20,589 nt of DNA, taken from assembly GCA_002811645.1 (NCBI GenBank), contig PDIP01000138.1, positions 7,185-27,773 on the forward strand, written 5' to 3'. A program made the translations under genes and the position numbers. Source of the stretch: Corallochytrium limacisporum (Eukaryota > Opisthokonta). Of this stretch, positions 8,703 to 18,718 are shown piece by piece (position 1 is the stretch's first letter; every line of letters begins with the position of its first letter). Under the pieces are notes generated by a model that worked only from the letters and a program-made list of their open reading frames with translations, was not told the origin of the DNA and did no database searches.

Positions 8703-11700
8703 TTTTTGTTCCGGTGTGGTGGTATTCTAAAGTTCAATCTTTTTCAGTCTTCTATCTGAATTATGGCTCACTCTGTCCACCCATCATGGCTTTTTCTCTT
8801 TAGATCTATATTCCTAGTTCTATATGCTTTTCTTTGTCTAGAACCCACTAGGAGATTGTTTTACACACATTAGGTCACATATCGATGCCTAGGTAAATTG
8901 ATCCATATCTGAAATACCAAACTATTATGATGACAACTCAATCTTCATATATTCTAGCAAAAGCCGGTATGGATATCATCCCTAAGAGCGATATCACAAT
9001 AACATTAGCATAACTAAATTATCAAACAAATGGAACATCAGCGCCGAGAATAAACGAAACTCCAAGGTGGAAGTAAGAGAGTAGACGGGTCCACCACAAA
9101 GTTGAAGCAATATGACCAAGTCTCCCACTCCCCCCACCAGCTGACGCCCGAATCGCCATTTATTCAATATGAAAATGCGTCAGACTGTCCTACCAGCGAC
9201 GAAGGGGGAGCAATTTGTGGTCGCAGTGGTTCGACTATGGGAAAAGTCGCAAGGGTTTGTACGTAGCAGATAGGGTGTCCAAGGCACTCCGCGAGGCCAT
9301 GGGTCTCAGTATTGTGGATGTACTGCACAAAATGTCACCGCGTTCGACCGGAGGTAATCAGCGGGGTGGAGAAAAAAGTGGCTCAATTACTTCGCGAATG
9401 TGTATTTGACCCGTCTATACATAAAGTACTGAATTTTTCAGTCCATGGTCTCTACTATCGTGGTACAAAGGTGACCATACTGTGCCCTGCTCAGCCATTT
9501 CGCACTGAAATGGCTCAAATCGCATGAGAAAGGAAAGAAAAAAAGGTGAAAATTTTTGGATGAACTGGTAAGAACGGTTTCTGTTCGGCGGACCTTTCCC
9601 CCCTCCCCTTCCCCCAACTTTCTCTTTTCTTCCCCCCCTCCCCCTTCCTCCTCCCCCTGGACCTTCCCTCCGCCTCTGCCCCTCCCTCAGTCCCCGGGCA
9701 CCAGAAACTAGGAAGGTATTATCCTGGCTATTACTGTCCAGCACTTGGCAACTGTTTCAAGAATCATTGATAAGCAATAGAAAGAGGGAAGGAAAGGGGG
9801 GGAGGGGGAGACGAAGTGCAGGCTCTTCGGTGGTTGCACGCGATTCCAAGTAACACTGGAGAAGTCTGAGGCGGCAGGGACATCCCCCCCCCTCCCGAGG
9901 GTAGCGGGTATGAGACGGTGGTGGAGTGAATGGAAGGAGCCACACGGGGAGAAAAGTTTCTTGTTCGAACAGTTGCGGGTAGAATCAGAGTCGTTGGATT
10001 TCTAACTCCTAGCTAAGGGAAGGGGGGTGTGATGGATGGCTAGGGTCGATGGAACCAAAGAAAAAACAATTTCTTCATGGCATGCCATGAACTCGCCGCG
10101 GTTGAAAAGAAGAGGTTGTTTTTGTGGGAAGAGGGGTGTGGAGAAGAGGGGAGAGGGGAGACTAAGTAAAAGAGTGTGAACGTCGCAGGGGCCTAGAATG
10201 AGTCGAAAGAATAAAGCCCTGCTGTACCGCAATACCTCTCCAACCGCTGAGCCCCGATGCTCGATGCCTTTTGGCGGCTTATTCCGCGTGAGGTGTGGTC
10301 TTACAAGTATCGTTGGCCAGACAAATGGGTATTCAATATGACGATGAAAGTTGCGTAACGGGGTACTGTCTGACTATGTCCGAGGGGTCCGTCAAACCCG
10401 ACGGCGTCCAGACAACAATTTTGGAGTATTCACCGAATATTCTCCCGGAGGGCCTCTGGCATCCGTTCATCGAAACTGAGTCCCTATTTACATACTGAAA
10501 GAATGCCAAATTTCGGTAAAAGAATGCTCGATGTTTATGTATTCGTTCGCCCCGTCTGCACCCCTTTCGGGTATTGAGGCTGCCTAAATCAGAAGACGTC
10601 GTTCTGGGCCTTTCATCGGCTGGGAACGGTTCGCAGGGTGTACCAATAGTCGCGGTTGGTTCACGGCGGCGGGGTATGAGGCATTAGCTGCGTATACTGA
10701 ATGTACTGGTGTGGTCGCTGAGTGTGCGGCGTACCCAAATCGTATAGTACAATGGGAGCCAATTGTAAGAGGCTTGCGGATATTTCGTAGAGTGCTAACA
10801 GTACGGTTAAGATCGGTCCTACGAGGCAGGCACGTATGGCGGTTCATATGAATTCTCATCCATGTGCCACAATAGAAATCGAGCGCATGCAGAAAGGGGA
10901 GGGCTAGTGATTGGTAGTTCGTAGAGTAATGAGTAATAAATTCCAGAGAGATCAAAAGGGTAGGTTGAGAATGAGAGCTAGAGGGAGAGGAGACGGATAA
11001 AGGCGCTCACCGAAGAGTAGTCTGAATTGAGTTAACCAGCCAACCGTAAGGAGAATCAGCTTCTGAATCAGAAGGCTCCGATCTAGTTCACTGGTCCACA
11101 GTAGGATCGCACTGCAACACTTGCTAGCCAGGGGCCTCGTTCCAAGGCGATGATCGTGGGCAGCAACAGGGACGTATCACCCCCCCAACCCATTTGCGGA
11201 TCGACGAACGGTTTCTCTCCATCGCCGGCAACTTCGTCATGTGGGACACATTCCGACTGCTGAAACATCCATAAGCTCCATACCATGGCAAACACCCAAA
11301 ACCTCTTGAGCCATGTTAAGTAGAGTAGGGCATGAAAGGAGCACAACATCGAATACAGAAGAGGCCATCAACCACGAAGGCGTCCCAGGCCGTTTGTATG
11401 TAGATGATGTTCCTCTCCCACGCCCAACCCCCATGGGAGATCCAGATGCAAATATGAAGAGTATGGAGAAGTGCATTAGAACGTGCGTGACATAAATGAA
11501 GATTCCGTACGATACAATAGTGAGAAACAATAAGTCAGTGACAAACGAAAAGAGGAAATGATACCTTGTTGCACAAGATCTCGCAACATACGTTTCTGTT
11601 CACCCCGACGAGACCACGATTTGCGAGAACTCGCAACCATCTCGGTTGTAACGGCAAACAATAAGCCGCGGCTTCTGCCTCAGACCTTCCCACGGGTACC

Positions 11701-12127
11701 TAGAGAGATCTAGAAGAACTTCAAACTGCCCCAAGTTGGGACCCGAAGTATGCATGTTCACCCGTTTGCCTAGGACTTCCAGGACCGCCAATTATCCGCC
11801 TAATAAACTAGTCTCCAATCACTGCATCAGCTCAAATGTGATCATCGAAATACCCATCGAAATAAATTGTGCCACAATAGTGAATTGTAAGCAGCCCCCA
11901 ACCCCGGCCGCGGCTCTTCCTGTCAATGTGGTAGGGACCTCATGCGGAGCCAGTACTTTCAGACACCAAAGTATAGGGAGGGGGGCTTGGGCACGGAAAC
12001 GGCGGGAAACTCCCTCCGCAATTCCGGCAGCGCTATTGATTAAACCAAACAGTGAGACTTGGATCGCTGGGGATCGACGTATACTATCCACCCACCACTA
12101 GTGTTAATGTTCTTTAATTTTCGGAAA
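8703..12127. other. Long gene-free region between kinase and TFIIH p44
   Basis: This 3.4 kb stretch lies upstream of the kinase gene and downstream of the p44 gene. No frame in it shows a recognisable domain, and the longest frames start at non-ATG codons or look random. The first 400 bp is AT-rich and is the likely kinase promoter. From 9593 to 10165 it alternates between pyrimidine-rich (9593-9690) and purine-rich (9781-9812, 10117-10165) blocks with C-runs at 9884-9892. The segment 10280-11980 has mixed composition without clear low complexity. I found no tRNA or rRNA. Confidence 0.6.
9593..9690. repeat. Homopyrimidine/homopurine tract
   Basis: About 98 bp that is almost entirely C and T on the plus strand, with only a few interrupting purines. 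It ends in a CCTCAG that resembles a splice acceptor but has no coding frame after it. Such tracts can form triplex DNA. It is the clearest of several purine/pyrimidine blocks in the gene-free regions of this window. Confidence 0.75.
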
Positions 12128-13279
12128 CTATGATGCACACCCAGGACATGAATGTAGCACATCGTGAATGAACATGTCACAGTCAAAGCAGAAGATCTCT
12201 TCGCACTTTGGGCACTGGCTGTATGTTTTGCGTTTCATCTGCACCCTACAGGAGTAGCAATGGATTGGGTTCCGGCTATTGAGTTTGATGTCCCGGAAAA
12301 CTGGCAGTGGGAAAATATGATGATACGACCGTGACAAATCCGCGGAAGAGATCAAGTGCAGGCCACAGACCATACACTCTACTGGCATATCGCAGTGTTT
12401 CGCATAGCACTGGGGACACTCGAACCCCTTGCTCTGCAGCTGGCGATGGCATCTGCAGAAGGCTGTGAGGAGCTTCTCAGACTTTGACGGGAATCCCATG
12501 CGGACCAGGTGCATCTCCCGATTCCCGATGAAGGCCGGCGGTGTAAGATGCTGCTTCAGTAATTCTCCAAAATGGTTCTCGTCCAGAATGATGTCGTAGC
12601 TGCCGTTCGTTTTTTTCGTCACAACTTGGCAAATGTGCATAGCAGCAGCAAGCCCGATGATAGAGACTCTGATGTTAGAGGCCACAAGCTTATCAATGGT
12701 TTCATCGATATCGCCCGGGTCGCTTGTGGTTAGTGATCCATAGATCAGGAGCAGCTCCCGACTTGTGTGGGAAGGCATGGCCTGGAGGATGTCATGTCCA
12801 AGCTCCAAGGAATTTTGTAGCGACGCTGTGCCCAGCAATTTCTTATTCTGTACATGTGACTTCAATGCTTCAATGTGTCTCGAGGGATTTCCTCCAAGGT
12901 GTGTGATCCTGTCAGCTTTCGCGTCACGTGTTACTGTCATGGCTACCTGCGAAATTGGGTTCTGATCAAAGAATGAATGCAGGAATGAATCCAGCAATTT
13001 CAAACTGCAGTCCACCCGATTAGGTTTGATGTCATTATCGCTCATTGCTTCTGAGGTGTCCAGGCATACAACCATGTGTCGCATTAGTCCTCTTTGCACC
13101 TGCTGGGCATTGCTCTGCTGCCTCCTACGCTTTGAGCGTACGGCATGGTCGGCATATTCACCCTTGCCGACACCTTCTTCATCTTCGAGCAAGACATCCC
13201 AAGTGCGTTCGTATGCTTTTTCCCAGGAGTATCCCTTACCTTCTTCATCGTCACCGATGTTTACCGGTGGCGGGGTCAT
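12128..13279 (-). CDS. GTF2H2: TFIIH core subunit p44/Ssl1
   Basis: Component of the TFIIH core that binds and stimulates the XPD helicase, acting in RNA polymerase II promoter opening and nucleotide excision repair. The 383 residues are full length for the family (human 395). The N-terminus has the conserved YSWEKAYERTWDVL motif. A von Willebrand A domain spans about 66-250, with DTSEAM at 74-79 and the family-specific FDQNPISQ and SGNP-like segments. C-terminal zinc sites are complete: CPQC...C...CMVC at 288-305, and a C4C4 RING-type module with C341, C344, C356, C359, C364, C367, C378 and C381, ending CPGCAS. The MIDAS-like motif has Ala at its fifth position (D-x-S-x-A). The ATG at 13279 is followed by a normal family N-terminus, so the gene is complete and intronless. 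Confidence 0.97.
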   Translation of the reverse strand: MTPPPVNIGDDEEGKGYSWEKAYERTWDVLLEDEEGVGKGEYADHAVRSKRRRQQSNAQQVQRGLMRHMVVCLDTSEAMSDNDIKPNRVDCSLKLLDSFLHSFFDQNPISQVAMTVTRDAKADRITHLGGNPSRHIEALKSHVQNKKLLGTASLQNSLELGHDILQAMPSHTSRELLLIYGSLTTSDPGDIDETIDKLVASNIRVSIIGLAAAMHICQVVTKKTNGSYDIILDENHFGELLKQHLTPPAFIGNREMHLVRMGFPSKSEKLLTAFCRCHRQLQSKGFECPQCYAKHCDMPVECMVCGLHLISSADLSRSYHHIFPLPVFRDIKLNSRNPIHCYSCRVQMKRKTYSQCPKCEEIFCFDCDMFIHDVLHSCPGCAS

Positions 13280-15039
13280 CTCTTGTGTTCAACTCTTTGG
13301 CCCAAACTTACTATTCACTTCCAATCCAGTCTATCTATACTAAAAACACACCGTTGATTGTCCGGTCCCTTTCACATGTAAATATGTCCATACATCCGTC
13401 TATGAGAATACAGTTGTATGTTCCTGATTTGTCTGAATCAAGTGGCCGAGAAGATGGTACCGAGTAGGTGTGCACGGCTGTGAAGTTCACAACTTCCCTT
13501 TTTAAACCTTCGCGTATAGTCGCGGTCAAATCTACTCCTCCCCCTTCCAAGCCTCCCAATGTTAGCTGTTGGCTCCCTCCCCTTCTGAGCTCCGCAGCCA
13601 GCACCAACCTCAATATTAATCCAAATTAACTATTATATTTAGGGTTTAAGTTAATTTTACCACGAAAAAGGGACTTGGTTTTGCTCTTGCGCAGCTCTCA
13701 GTCAGCGGCTGGCTCGGCCCTATCGATTCTTCGGGCTTCTCAGTGCGGGAGTGCATTGCCGCTCTCCTGGCAGATCGCGCAGGTTCTTTTTCTACTTGCC
13801 AAACCCGTCGGGCTTCGAAATCGACGATTCGGAAACATTGCTTGCGTGCCATGGGGCTTCTCTTGGTTTCCCAGCCACTGACCACGTACGTCCCAACTGC
13901 GGTGCTCGGTACAACTGAAGACGATGTCAACGTACGCGTTCGCACTACCCGTAGGAGAGAGCCAAATGGCGCTGGGCCCTGGCTGGCTGCAGCGACCCGA
14001 CGTACCGGGCCGTTCTTGCATCGGTCATGCAAATTCTCTCCCCTCATCCTTCTTCTGCCAAAGGGGGACAGTACATTTATTACTGGATTTTGTGCTCCGC
14101 CCGAGGGGTCTCAATTCGTCCGGGTGGGAAGGGAGGGGTGGGCACCCCCCCTTCCTCCCCGTCCCCTCCGGGGCCTCTCCCTTCGCGGATGCAGATTGAA
14201 CTGCCGCCCCGAGCCCCGCTCCTGGTGTCATAGTTCATTTTTTTCTTTTTTTTTTTGGCGAACCTTTTCGCAGTTCGTGACCGGGAGGTGCTTGTGTGCG
14301 TGCTTGAAATCATTCCCGGCCACCGGGTGGTACATAGTGCTCATCCCGGAGCGGTGGTGGGCATAGCAAGACTATATGACCTGCTGCTTAGGCAGGGTGG
14401 GTGGGAAGGGGGGATTTGGGTAGTGTGCCGACGACCGTTGGGAGAACCAAACCCGAGGTGAACACGTCAATTTCTCTGCTCAGTAGTGAAATCCCTGGGA
14501 ATTATCGGGGGCATTGGGCTTTTGTGGCTTGCGGATGCGTTGGCCGCTGCGGCCACCAGATTGCCCCTCGGGCGGGTCGTCGTTTCGAGCTGGTTTTGAC
14601 CGGTGCTACTCGACCGTACGTTTTGACGAACTCGTCCACAAACTCTCCCTTCGAAAGGTACAGGTCATAGGCATTTTGTGTGCGCCGCTGCCAGTCTCAA
14701 TGGGGAAGCTGGCAATGCAATCAATTCCGGAACCGAACCGGATGCACAGGGGTGGACGGGGGGTTTCTGAGGTGCACGTCAGGAGCACCTTGGAGCGCGA
14801 AAAACGCAAGAAGCAAAACCAAAATTCCATTGGCTCTTTCCTCAGGGCGAACTGGAAGAGTTTTTTATCACTTTTTAAATGTCACTTGGTAGTGAAGAGC
14901 AAAGTGATCGATCTGCAAATGTACTACTTAACAGAAGGATGCAACCCATAATAGAGCAATCACCGTGCAGTGAACCCCCATTTCGAAACATTAATCTACA
15001 TAATTCTGGGACGGGTTTGTTTCGATAAGAATATCTAAA
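13280..15039. other. Gene-free divergent region between p44 and TMEM198-like
   Basis: This 1.76 kb stretch should hold the divergent promoters of both neighbours. It is AT-rich at 13600-13670, GC-rich at 13670-14230, and has a G-run/C-run block at 14126-14180 followed by T-runs at 14237-14256. Frames up to 207 codons exist in the GC-rich part but begin at GTG, run through low-complexity sequence, and show no domain. I see no confident TATA box or RNA gene. Confidence 0.55.
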
Positions 15040-15918
15040 ATGGAGTACATGCCTTACGAGCCTATGGCAGGCCACGACTCCGGGACCAATGAAGACGATT
15101 CACCGAACAGCCTGCAGACCGCTCTGATCATTGCTTGCTTGGCAGTGGTGAGCACAATTCTACTTCTTGTGGGTTACCGGCTGTTCAAGGTCTCCCTCTT
15201 CCTGCTCGGTGGCATCGCAGCCTTCATGATCACAGCGAAGATCCTTTTCGACCATTCCGACCTCAAGGACGAAGTTAATTTGGGCATCAGCGCCGGTGTA
15301 GCATTCGTACTCGGGGTACTGGTCACCGTCTTCTGGCGTTATACTATCATCGTATACGGTGTTGTCATGGGCTTCTTGGTTGCAGTTGTGGCCATCTCTA
15401 CCCCTTTGTATGCCTATGTCCACAAGGACCACTTCATCTACCCGATCATGGTGGCCAGCATTCTCATCTTCTGTGCGCTGGTCATGCCCACCAAGCCCCA
15501 GAAGGGTGCCCTCATCATCTACACCTCTGTTATCGGTTCCTTGGGCATCATGTCCCTGGTCGATTCTCTGGCTGACACGGGTTTCGATGCCAGTTTGCTA
15601 GGTGCCCTGGCCCGTCTGCTGAAGACAGACCACATTCTTGGCTACCCCGCGAACCTGAAGGCTGTAGGCTGGCACAAAGACGTTGATTTTTGGGCATGCA
15701 TTGGTATGTACGCCGGATTCGGAGGCCTTGCCATTCTGGGCATAATCGTGCAAACCTTGGTGACGGCCAAGGGCTACTCTCATGTTCCTGTCAAGGCCAA
15801 GTCTGACGAGGAGCAGCCTTTGCTACCGCCGGAACCGATCACACCGCAGCAACGCCCGCCGAATCCGCGGCACGAGGAACTCCGTCAGAAGTACGGCCTC
15901 CAATCACGCAACAATTGA
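15040..15918 (+). CDS. TMEM198: TMEM198-like seven-transmembrane protein (TM7S3/TM198 domain)
   Basis: A 292-residue multipass protein of the DUF4203 (TM7S3/TM198) family. In vertebrates TMEM198 is reported to act as a membrane scaffold in Wnt/LRP6 signalling; the role here is unknown. There is a short acidic N-terminus (1-26), then seven hydrophobic segments at roughly 27-48, 50-70, 82-103, 106-130, 136-154, 161-182 and 212-237. The family-typical GYRLFKVSLFLLGG joins segments 1 and 2. The cytoplasmic tail carries DEEQPLL, a match to the acidic dileucine sorting signal, and then a Pro-rich stretch and basic end. The ATG at 15040 has a strong context (ctaaaATGg). There is no signal peptide and no introns. 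The gene converges with the Popeye-like gene over 318 bp. Family assignment rests on topology plus the GYR/GG pattern. Confidence 0.85.
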   Translation: MEYMPYEPMAGHDSGTNEDDSPNSLQTALIIACLAVVSTILLLVGYRLFKVSLFLLGGIAAFMITAKILFDHSDLKDEVNLGISAGVAFVLGVLVTVFWRYTIIVYGVVMGFLVAVVAISTPLYAYVHKDHFIYPIMVASILIFCALVMPTKPQKGALIIYTSVIGSLGIMSLVDSLADTGFDASLLGALARLLKTDHILGYPANLKAVGWHKDVDFWACIGMYAGFGGLAILGIIVQTLVTAKGYSHVPVKAKSDEEQPLLPPEPITPQQRPPNPRHEELRQKYGLQSRNN

Positions 15919-15958
15919 AAAACACAAAGCCAAAGGCGTGGACAACGGCACGAAGTTG

Positions 15959-16069
15959 ATGTTTAATCGATGTTCATACGGTTTTCATAAATGGAAGGGG
16001 ATATCATACTGTGGTCAATGTAACAAAGAAATTCCAGACTTTAAAGCCAAGGCAATGGCACAGTCATGA
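15959..16069 (+). CDS. Possible 36-codon ORF with CxxC motif in TMEM198 3' region
   Basis: A small ATG-initiated frame 40 bp past the TMEM198-like stop, between two convergent genes. It encodes 36 residues with one early Cys (residue 5), an HKW motif and a YCGQC pair, a spacing reminiscent of a small zinc ribbon. Its frame is also open upstream, overlapping the TMEM198 tail out of frame. There is no promoter of its own, and it probably lies in the 3' UTR. It may be chance; I do not recognise a family. Confidence 0.18.
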   Translation: MFNRCSYGFHKWKGISYCGQCNKEIPDFKAKAMAQS

Positions 16070-16236
16070 CTCGACTCCGTAATACTATGAACTTGCTGGT
16101 CCGAAGATATCACAACACTCATAGAATACACGACATTTTTTTCTGATTTGAAGAACAGAAGACTTTGACAGTGGTAGAAAAGAACAATGTTTCAAGGATA
16201 CTAAGGTGCGAACAGAAATTTTCTACAAGATATATA

Positions 16237-17352
16237 TCACAGAGAACCATATATACTGCTATGCCGCTTCGCCGTGCTGGGAAGGCGGGGCATCTCGTGC
16301 TGACTCTCTTCATCGCCCAACTCCACGGCGTTCAGAATGTCCGGCATTTGTTTGTACCGCGTCAGCACCTCGCCGCGATGTCGCTGGGCTGACGGGGGGA
16401 GACCGGAGTGTCTCAGACCCGGTGGTGGGCAAATTGTAAGGGAGCCCAGGATCCAAGAGAGGTAGCCCTTCTTAGGGATCTCATCTTCCTTGAGAGGCTC
16501 AGTAAAGTCACGGGACTTTGCTCCGTTGATGTAGTCATGCTCTTCCTCGCGTCCCAAGGCGTCAAAGAACGACGCGTCCTCCACCACTCGCATGTTGTAT
16601 TCGGCAGCGATGCAATACATGAAGAACGATCGCAAGTAGTGCGCCATGGCAGAACTTTGCTTCCACAACAAGTCATTAAGCGCACAGGTCGTGAGCTCAA
16701 AGAGCACACAGTCGGTGTGCGCTGTAGCATCTAGAGTGCTGTGATGGCACCCAACGTTGATGCCACATAGGTTGATCAGATAGAAGTCAAAGAAGTGGCC
16801 ACTGCGCACCAATCGCTCCTGGGCGGTGGCATCGTGATTAGCCTTGAGGTCAAGGCTGTTGCCACTGATGCTCGAACGAACGTCACTTATGCGAAGCTCG
16901 ACAACACCGCGGATTACAATATAACACTTGCGACGACTCTCATCTAAGGTGAGGATTTCCTGACCTTCCTTGAAGTGGACGAAGCGTCCACGCTTGAGAA
17001 CCTCTCGGCACTCAAGCCGATTCATGCCACAGCGGCGATAGAAGAAGCGGTAGAGCTCCTCTCCACGAGCGTCAAATTTAAGGGGTCGTTCGTCCCACAT
17101 AAGGCGCCAGGTGGCAATGCAATGGAAGAAACCAACAAAGGTCGCAACAATGACGCCGTCCAGCGACATGTAGCCCTCCACTGACATGTATGGCCACCTT
17201 GGCAGTCCGCAGGCCGCATTGATCAGTAGGAACATATATGCAATGGAGAGACTACCTCTGATAAGTAGCAAATCTGTGAAGACCGCAGCCAACAGGAAGA
17301 AGAAGTTGGAGAACCACATCCACAGACCCGTCGGGTCGTAGAACTCAACCAT
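16237..17352 (-). CDS. Popeye-like membrane protein with cyclic-nucleotide-binding fold
   Basis: A 371-residue protein with the POPDC layout: a short N-terminus, three hydrophobic segments (about 10-32, 34-50, 65-86), then a cytosolic domain. Residues 95-250 read as a cyclic-nucleotide-binding-type β-roll: a YRFFYRRCGM helix region, GQEILTLDE (130-138), YIVIRGVVELRIS (144-156), and a cassette region 184-222 (SGHFFDFYLINLCGINV ... CVLFEL). The canonical RTAT arginine of PKA-type sites is absent, as in Popeye proteins, which use a different cAMP-binding cassette; the exact Popeye DSPEW motif is also not evident. A hydrophilic tail follows 260. In animals POPDC proteins bind cAMP and regulate membrane channels and trafficking. 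The ATG at 17352 has a strong context (caacATGg). An alternative is a more general CNB-fold membrane protein. cAMP binding is inferred, not shown. Confidence 0.68.
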   Translation of the reverse strand: MVEFYDPTGLWMWFSNFFFLLAAVFTDLLLIRGSLSIAYMFLLINAACGLPRWPYMSVEGYMSLDGVIVATFVGFFHCIATWRLMWDERPLKFDARGEELYRFFYRRCGMNRLECREVLKRGRFVHFKEGQEILTLDESRRKCYIVIRGVVELRISDVRSSISGNSLDLKANHDATAQERLVRSGHFFDFYLINLCGINVGCHHSTLDATAHTDCVLFELTTCALNDLLWKQSSAMAHYLRSFFMYCIAAEYNMRVVEDASFFDALGREEEHDYINGAKSRDFTEPLKEDEIPKKGYLSWILGSLTICPPPGLRHSGLPPSAQRHRGEVLTRYKQMPDILNAVELGDEESQHEMPRLPSTAKRHSSIYGSL

Positions 17353-17980
17353 GTTGACTATTGAGATGTGTATGCGCTATTGGTGGTCTCGGAAAACGTA
17401 GTTTATCTGTGCATACTTTCCTCCCTGTTTCTCTCGTTGGTATTTGCTTGCAAACTGACTCTTCAAAGTATCACGGATAACATAAACTGATATTCTTATG
17501 CTGCAACGACAATGATTGGCCACACCTGTCTCCTGAATCTCTTCCTCTTATACCTGACCCCGACGCCGCGCCCCAGGAAGGTGTGGTTTATTGAAACTAA
17601 AGCTATGTACAATTACTCTTCCAAAACATGTCAATATTAGTCTGCAACATATTTGCTGAGGATAGCAGAGTCCTCAACGAAGCTTTCGGCGATCTCGACC
17701 CATGGCTCAACTAAGGAGGACTAACCGACATCCATGGTCTATCCCGATCTCCTAGACGGACAACGGGAAGCCCCCGTTGCCACTCGAACCTTCCCCCCTC
17801 CCTTCCCCGCCTCATCCTCCTCCGTATCTATCTGGGATTTCTAAATTTTTTTCCTCCGTCCCGCTAGTCCGCTCCGAGATTCCAGGGAGAACCTGCATCG
17901 CAGGGTAGGGAGACAGTCACGAAAAAAGGGGAGGACCGCGAACCGATGTGGCAGGACACCACCCCAACACAAAATTGCGC

Positions 17981-18073
17981 CCCCTTTCTTCTTCTCTCTC
18001 AGTGACTCTCTCACCCTCCTTCCTTCCCCCTTCAATTTCCCCACCCCCCTCCCCCCCCCTTTTCTCCCCCGCG
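17981..18073. repeat. Pyrimidine-rich tract
   Basis: About 93 bp of almost pure C/T on the plus strand, with long C-runs near its right end. It belongs to the same class as the tract at 9593-9690 and the weaker one at 17788-17875, all in non-coding DNA. No gene or splice structure attaches to it. Confidence 0.7.
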
Positions 18074-18485
18074 CCCTCTCAACTTCGGTCCGGGCCTGTA
18101 GGGTGTCTTCCCGTGCGGCGGGTACTCCCACTCTGGCGCCCCCGCCACCCTGACGGTTCGAACCGGTGGTGGTATCCCGGAGCGATGTTGCCTTGTACTT
18201 TCGCGTCTCAATTCTTCCCGCCCGCCCCTTCCACGCTCGTTCTTCTTTCTTCGGCAATCACCGGCAGTGTCAAAGAGTTTGAAACATGAGCGGGTAGGTG
18301 GGCGAAACAGACACAGGAGAGGCGCGCACCACTGCTGCTCCTAATTTCCTTTCACGTTGCACAACGTCATTTATATACTATACATATTGACTATTTTGGC
18401 GCACTTGCCACGATACGTCGCTCTTGTGCTTGTGCATAGCATAATCGATCGAAGCCACCGATGGGTGATATGTATTTCTCGGTGC

Positions 18486-18488
<3 letters not shown>

Positions 18489-18529
<41 letters not shown>

Positions 18530-18718
18530 GTGTGTGTGCGTGTGTGTGTGTGTGTGTGTGTGCGTGTGTGTGTGTGTGTGTTTGTGCTGTGTGCAGTGCG
18601 TGAAGATTATCTGTTTGTGTGTGCGTGTGTGTGTGTGCGTGTGTGTGTGTGTGTGTGTGTGCGTGTGTGTGTGTGTGTGTGTTTGTGCTGTGTGCAGTGC
18701 GTGAAGATTATCTGTTTG
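18489..18718. repeat. TG/CA microsatellite with a tandem duplicated ~100 bp unit
   Basis: Two long (TG)n blocks, each interrupted by three CG-containing steps (C at 18525, 18539, 18563 and again at 18624, 18638, 18662), are each followed by the same non-repetitive segment tttgtgctgtgtgcagtgcg plus gaagattatctgtttg. The unique segments start at 18581 and 18682, 101 bp apart, while the interrupting C residues are 99 bp apart. The second copy therefore differs by one TG unit. This shows a segmental tandem duplication followed by slippage. Confidence 0.95.

Noticed and set aside
9215-9409. 64-codon plus-strand frame upstream of the kinase gene
   Set aside because: It starts at TTG, shows no recognisable motif and overlaps other random frames of similar length.
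10325-10850. Plus-strand frames with faint resemblance to Copia-type RNase H (a TGYC-like motif near 10350 and an AGC..SR / YEALAAYTE-like stretch near 10630-10700)
   Set aside because: The pieces are short, in different frames, separated and interrupted by stops, with no integrase, reverse transcriptase or LTR nearby. Chance similarity is more likely; a translated search against retroelement proteins would decide.
13638-13648. Telomere-like TTTAGGGTTTA
   Set aside because: Only about one and a half units and not tandem; it lies in an AT-rich intergenic patch.
13743-14366. 207-codon plus-strand frame
   Set aside because: It begins at GTG, runs through G-run, C-run and T-run sequence, and shows no domain or codon pattern like the real genes.
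18154-18165. GGTTCGAACC, resembling a tRNA B box
   Set aside because: It is part of the palindrome CGGTTCGAACCG; no T stem, anticodon stem or acceptor stem can be built around it.
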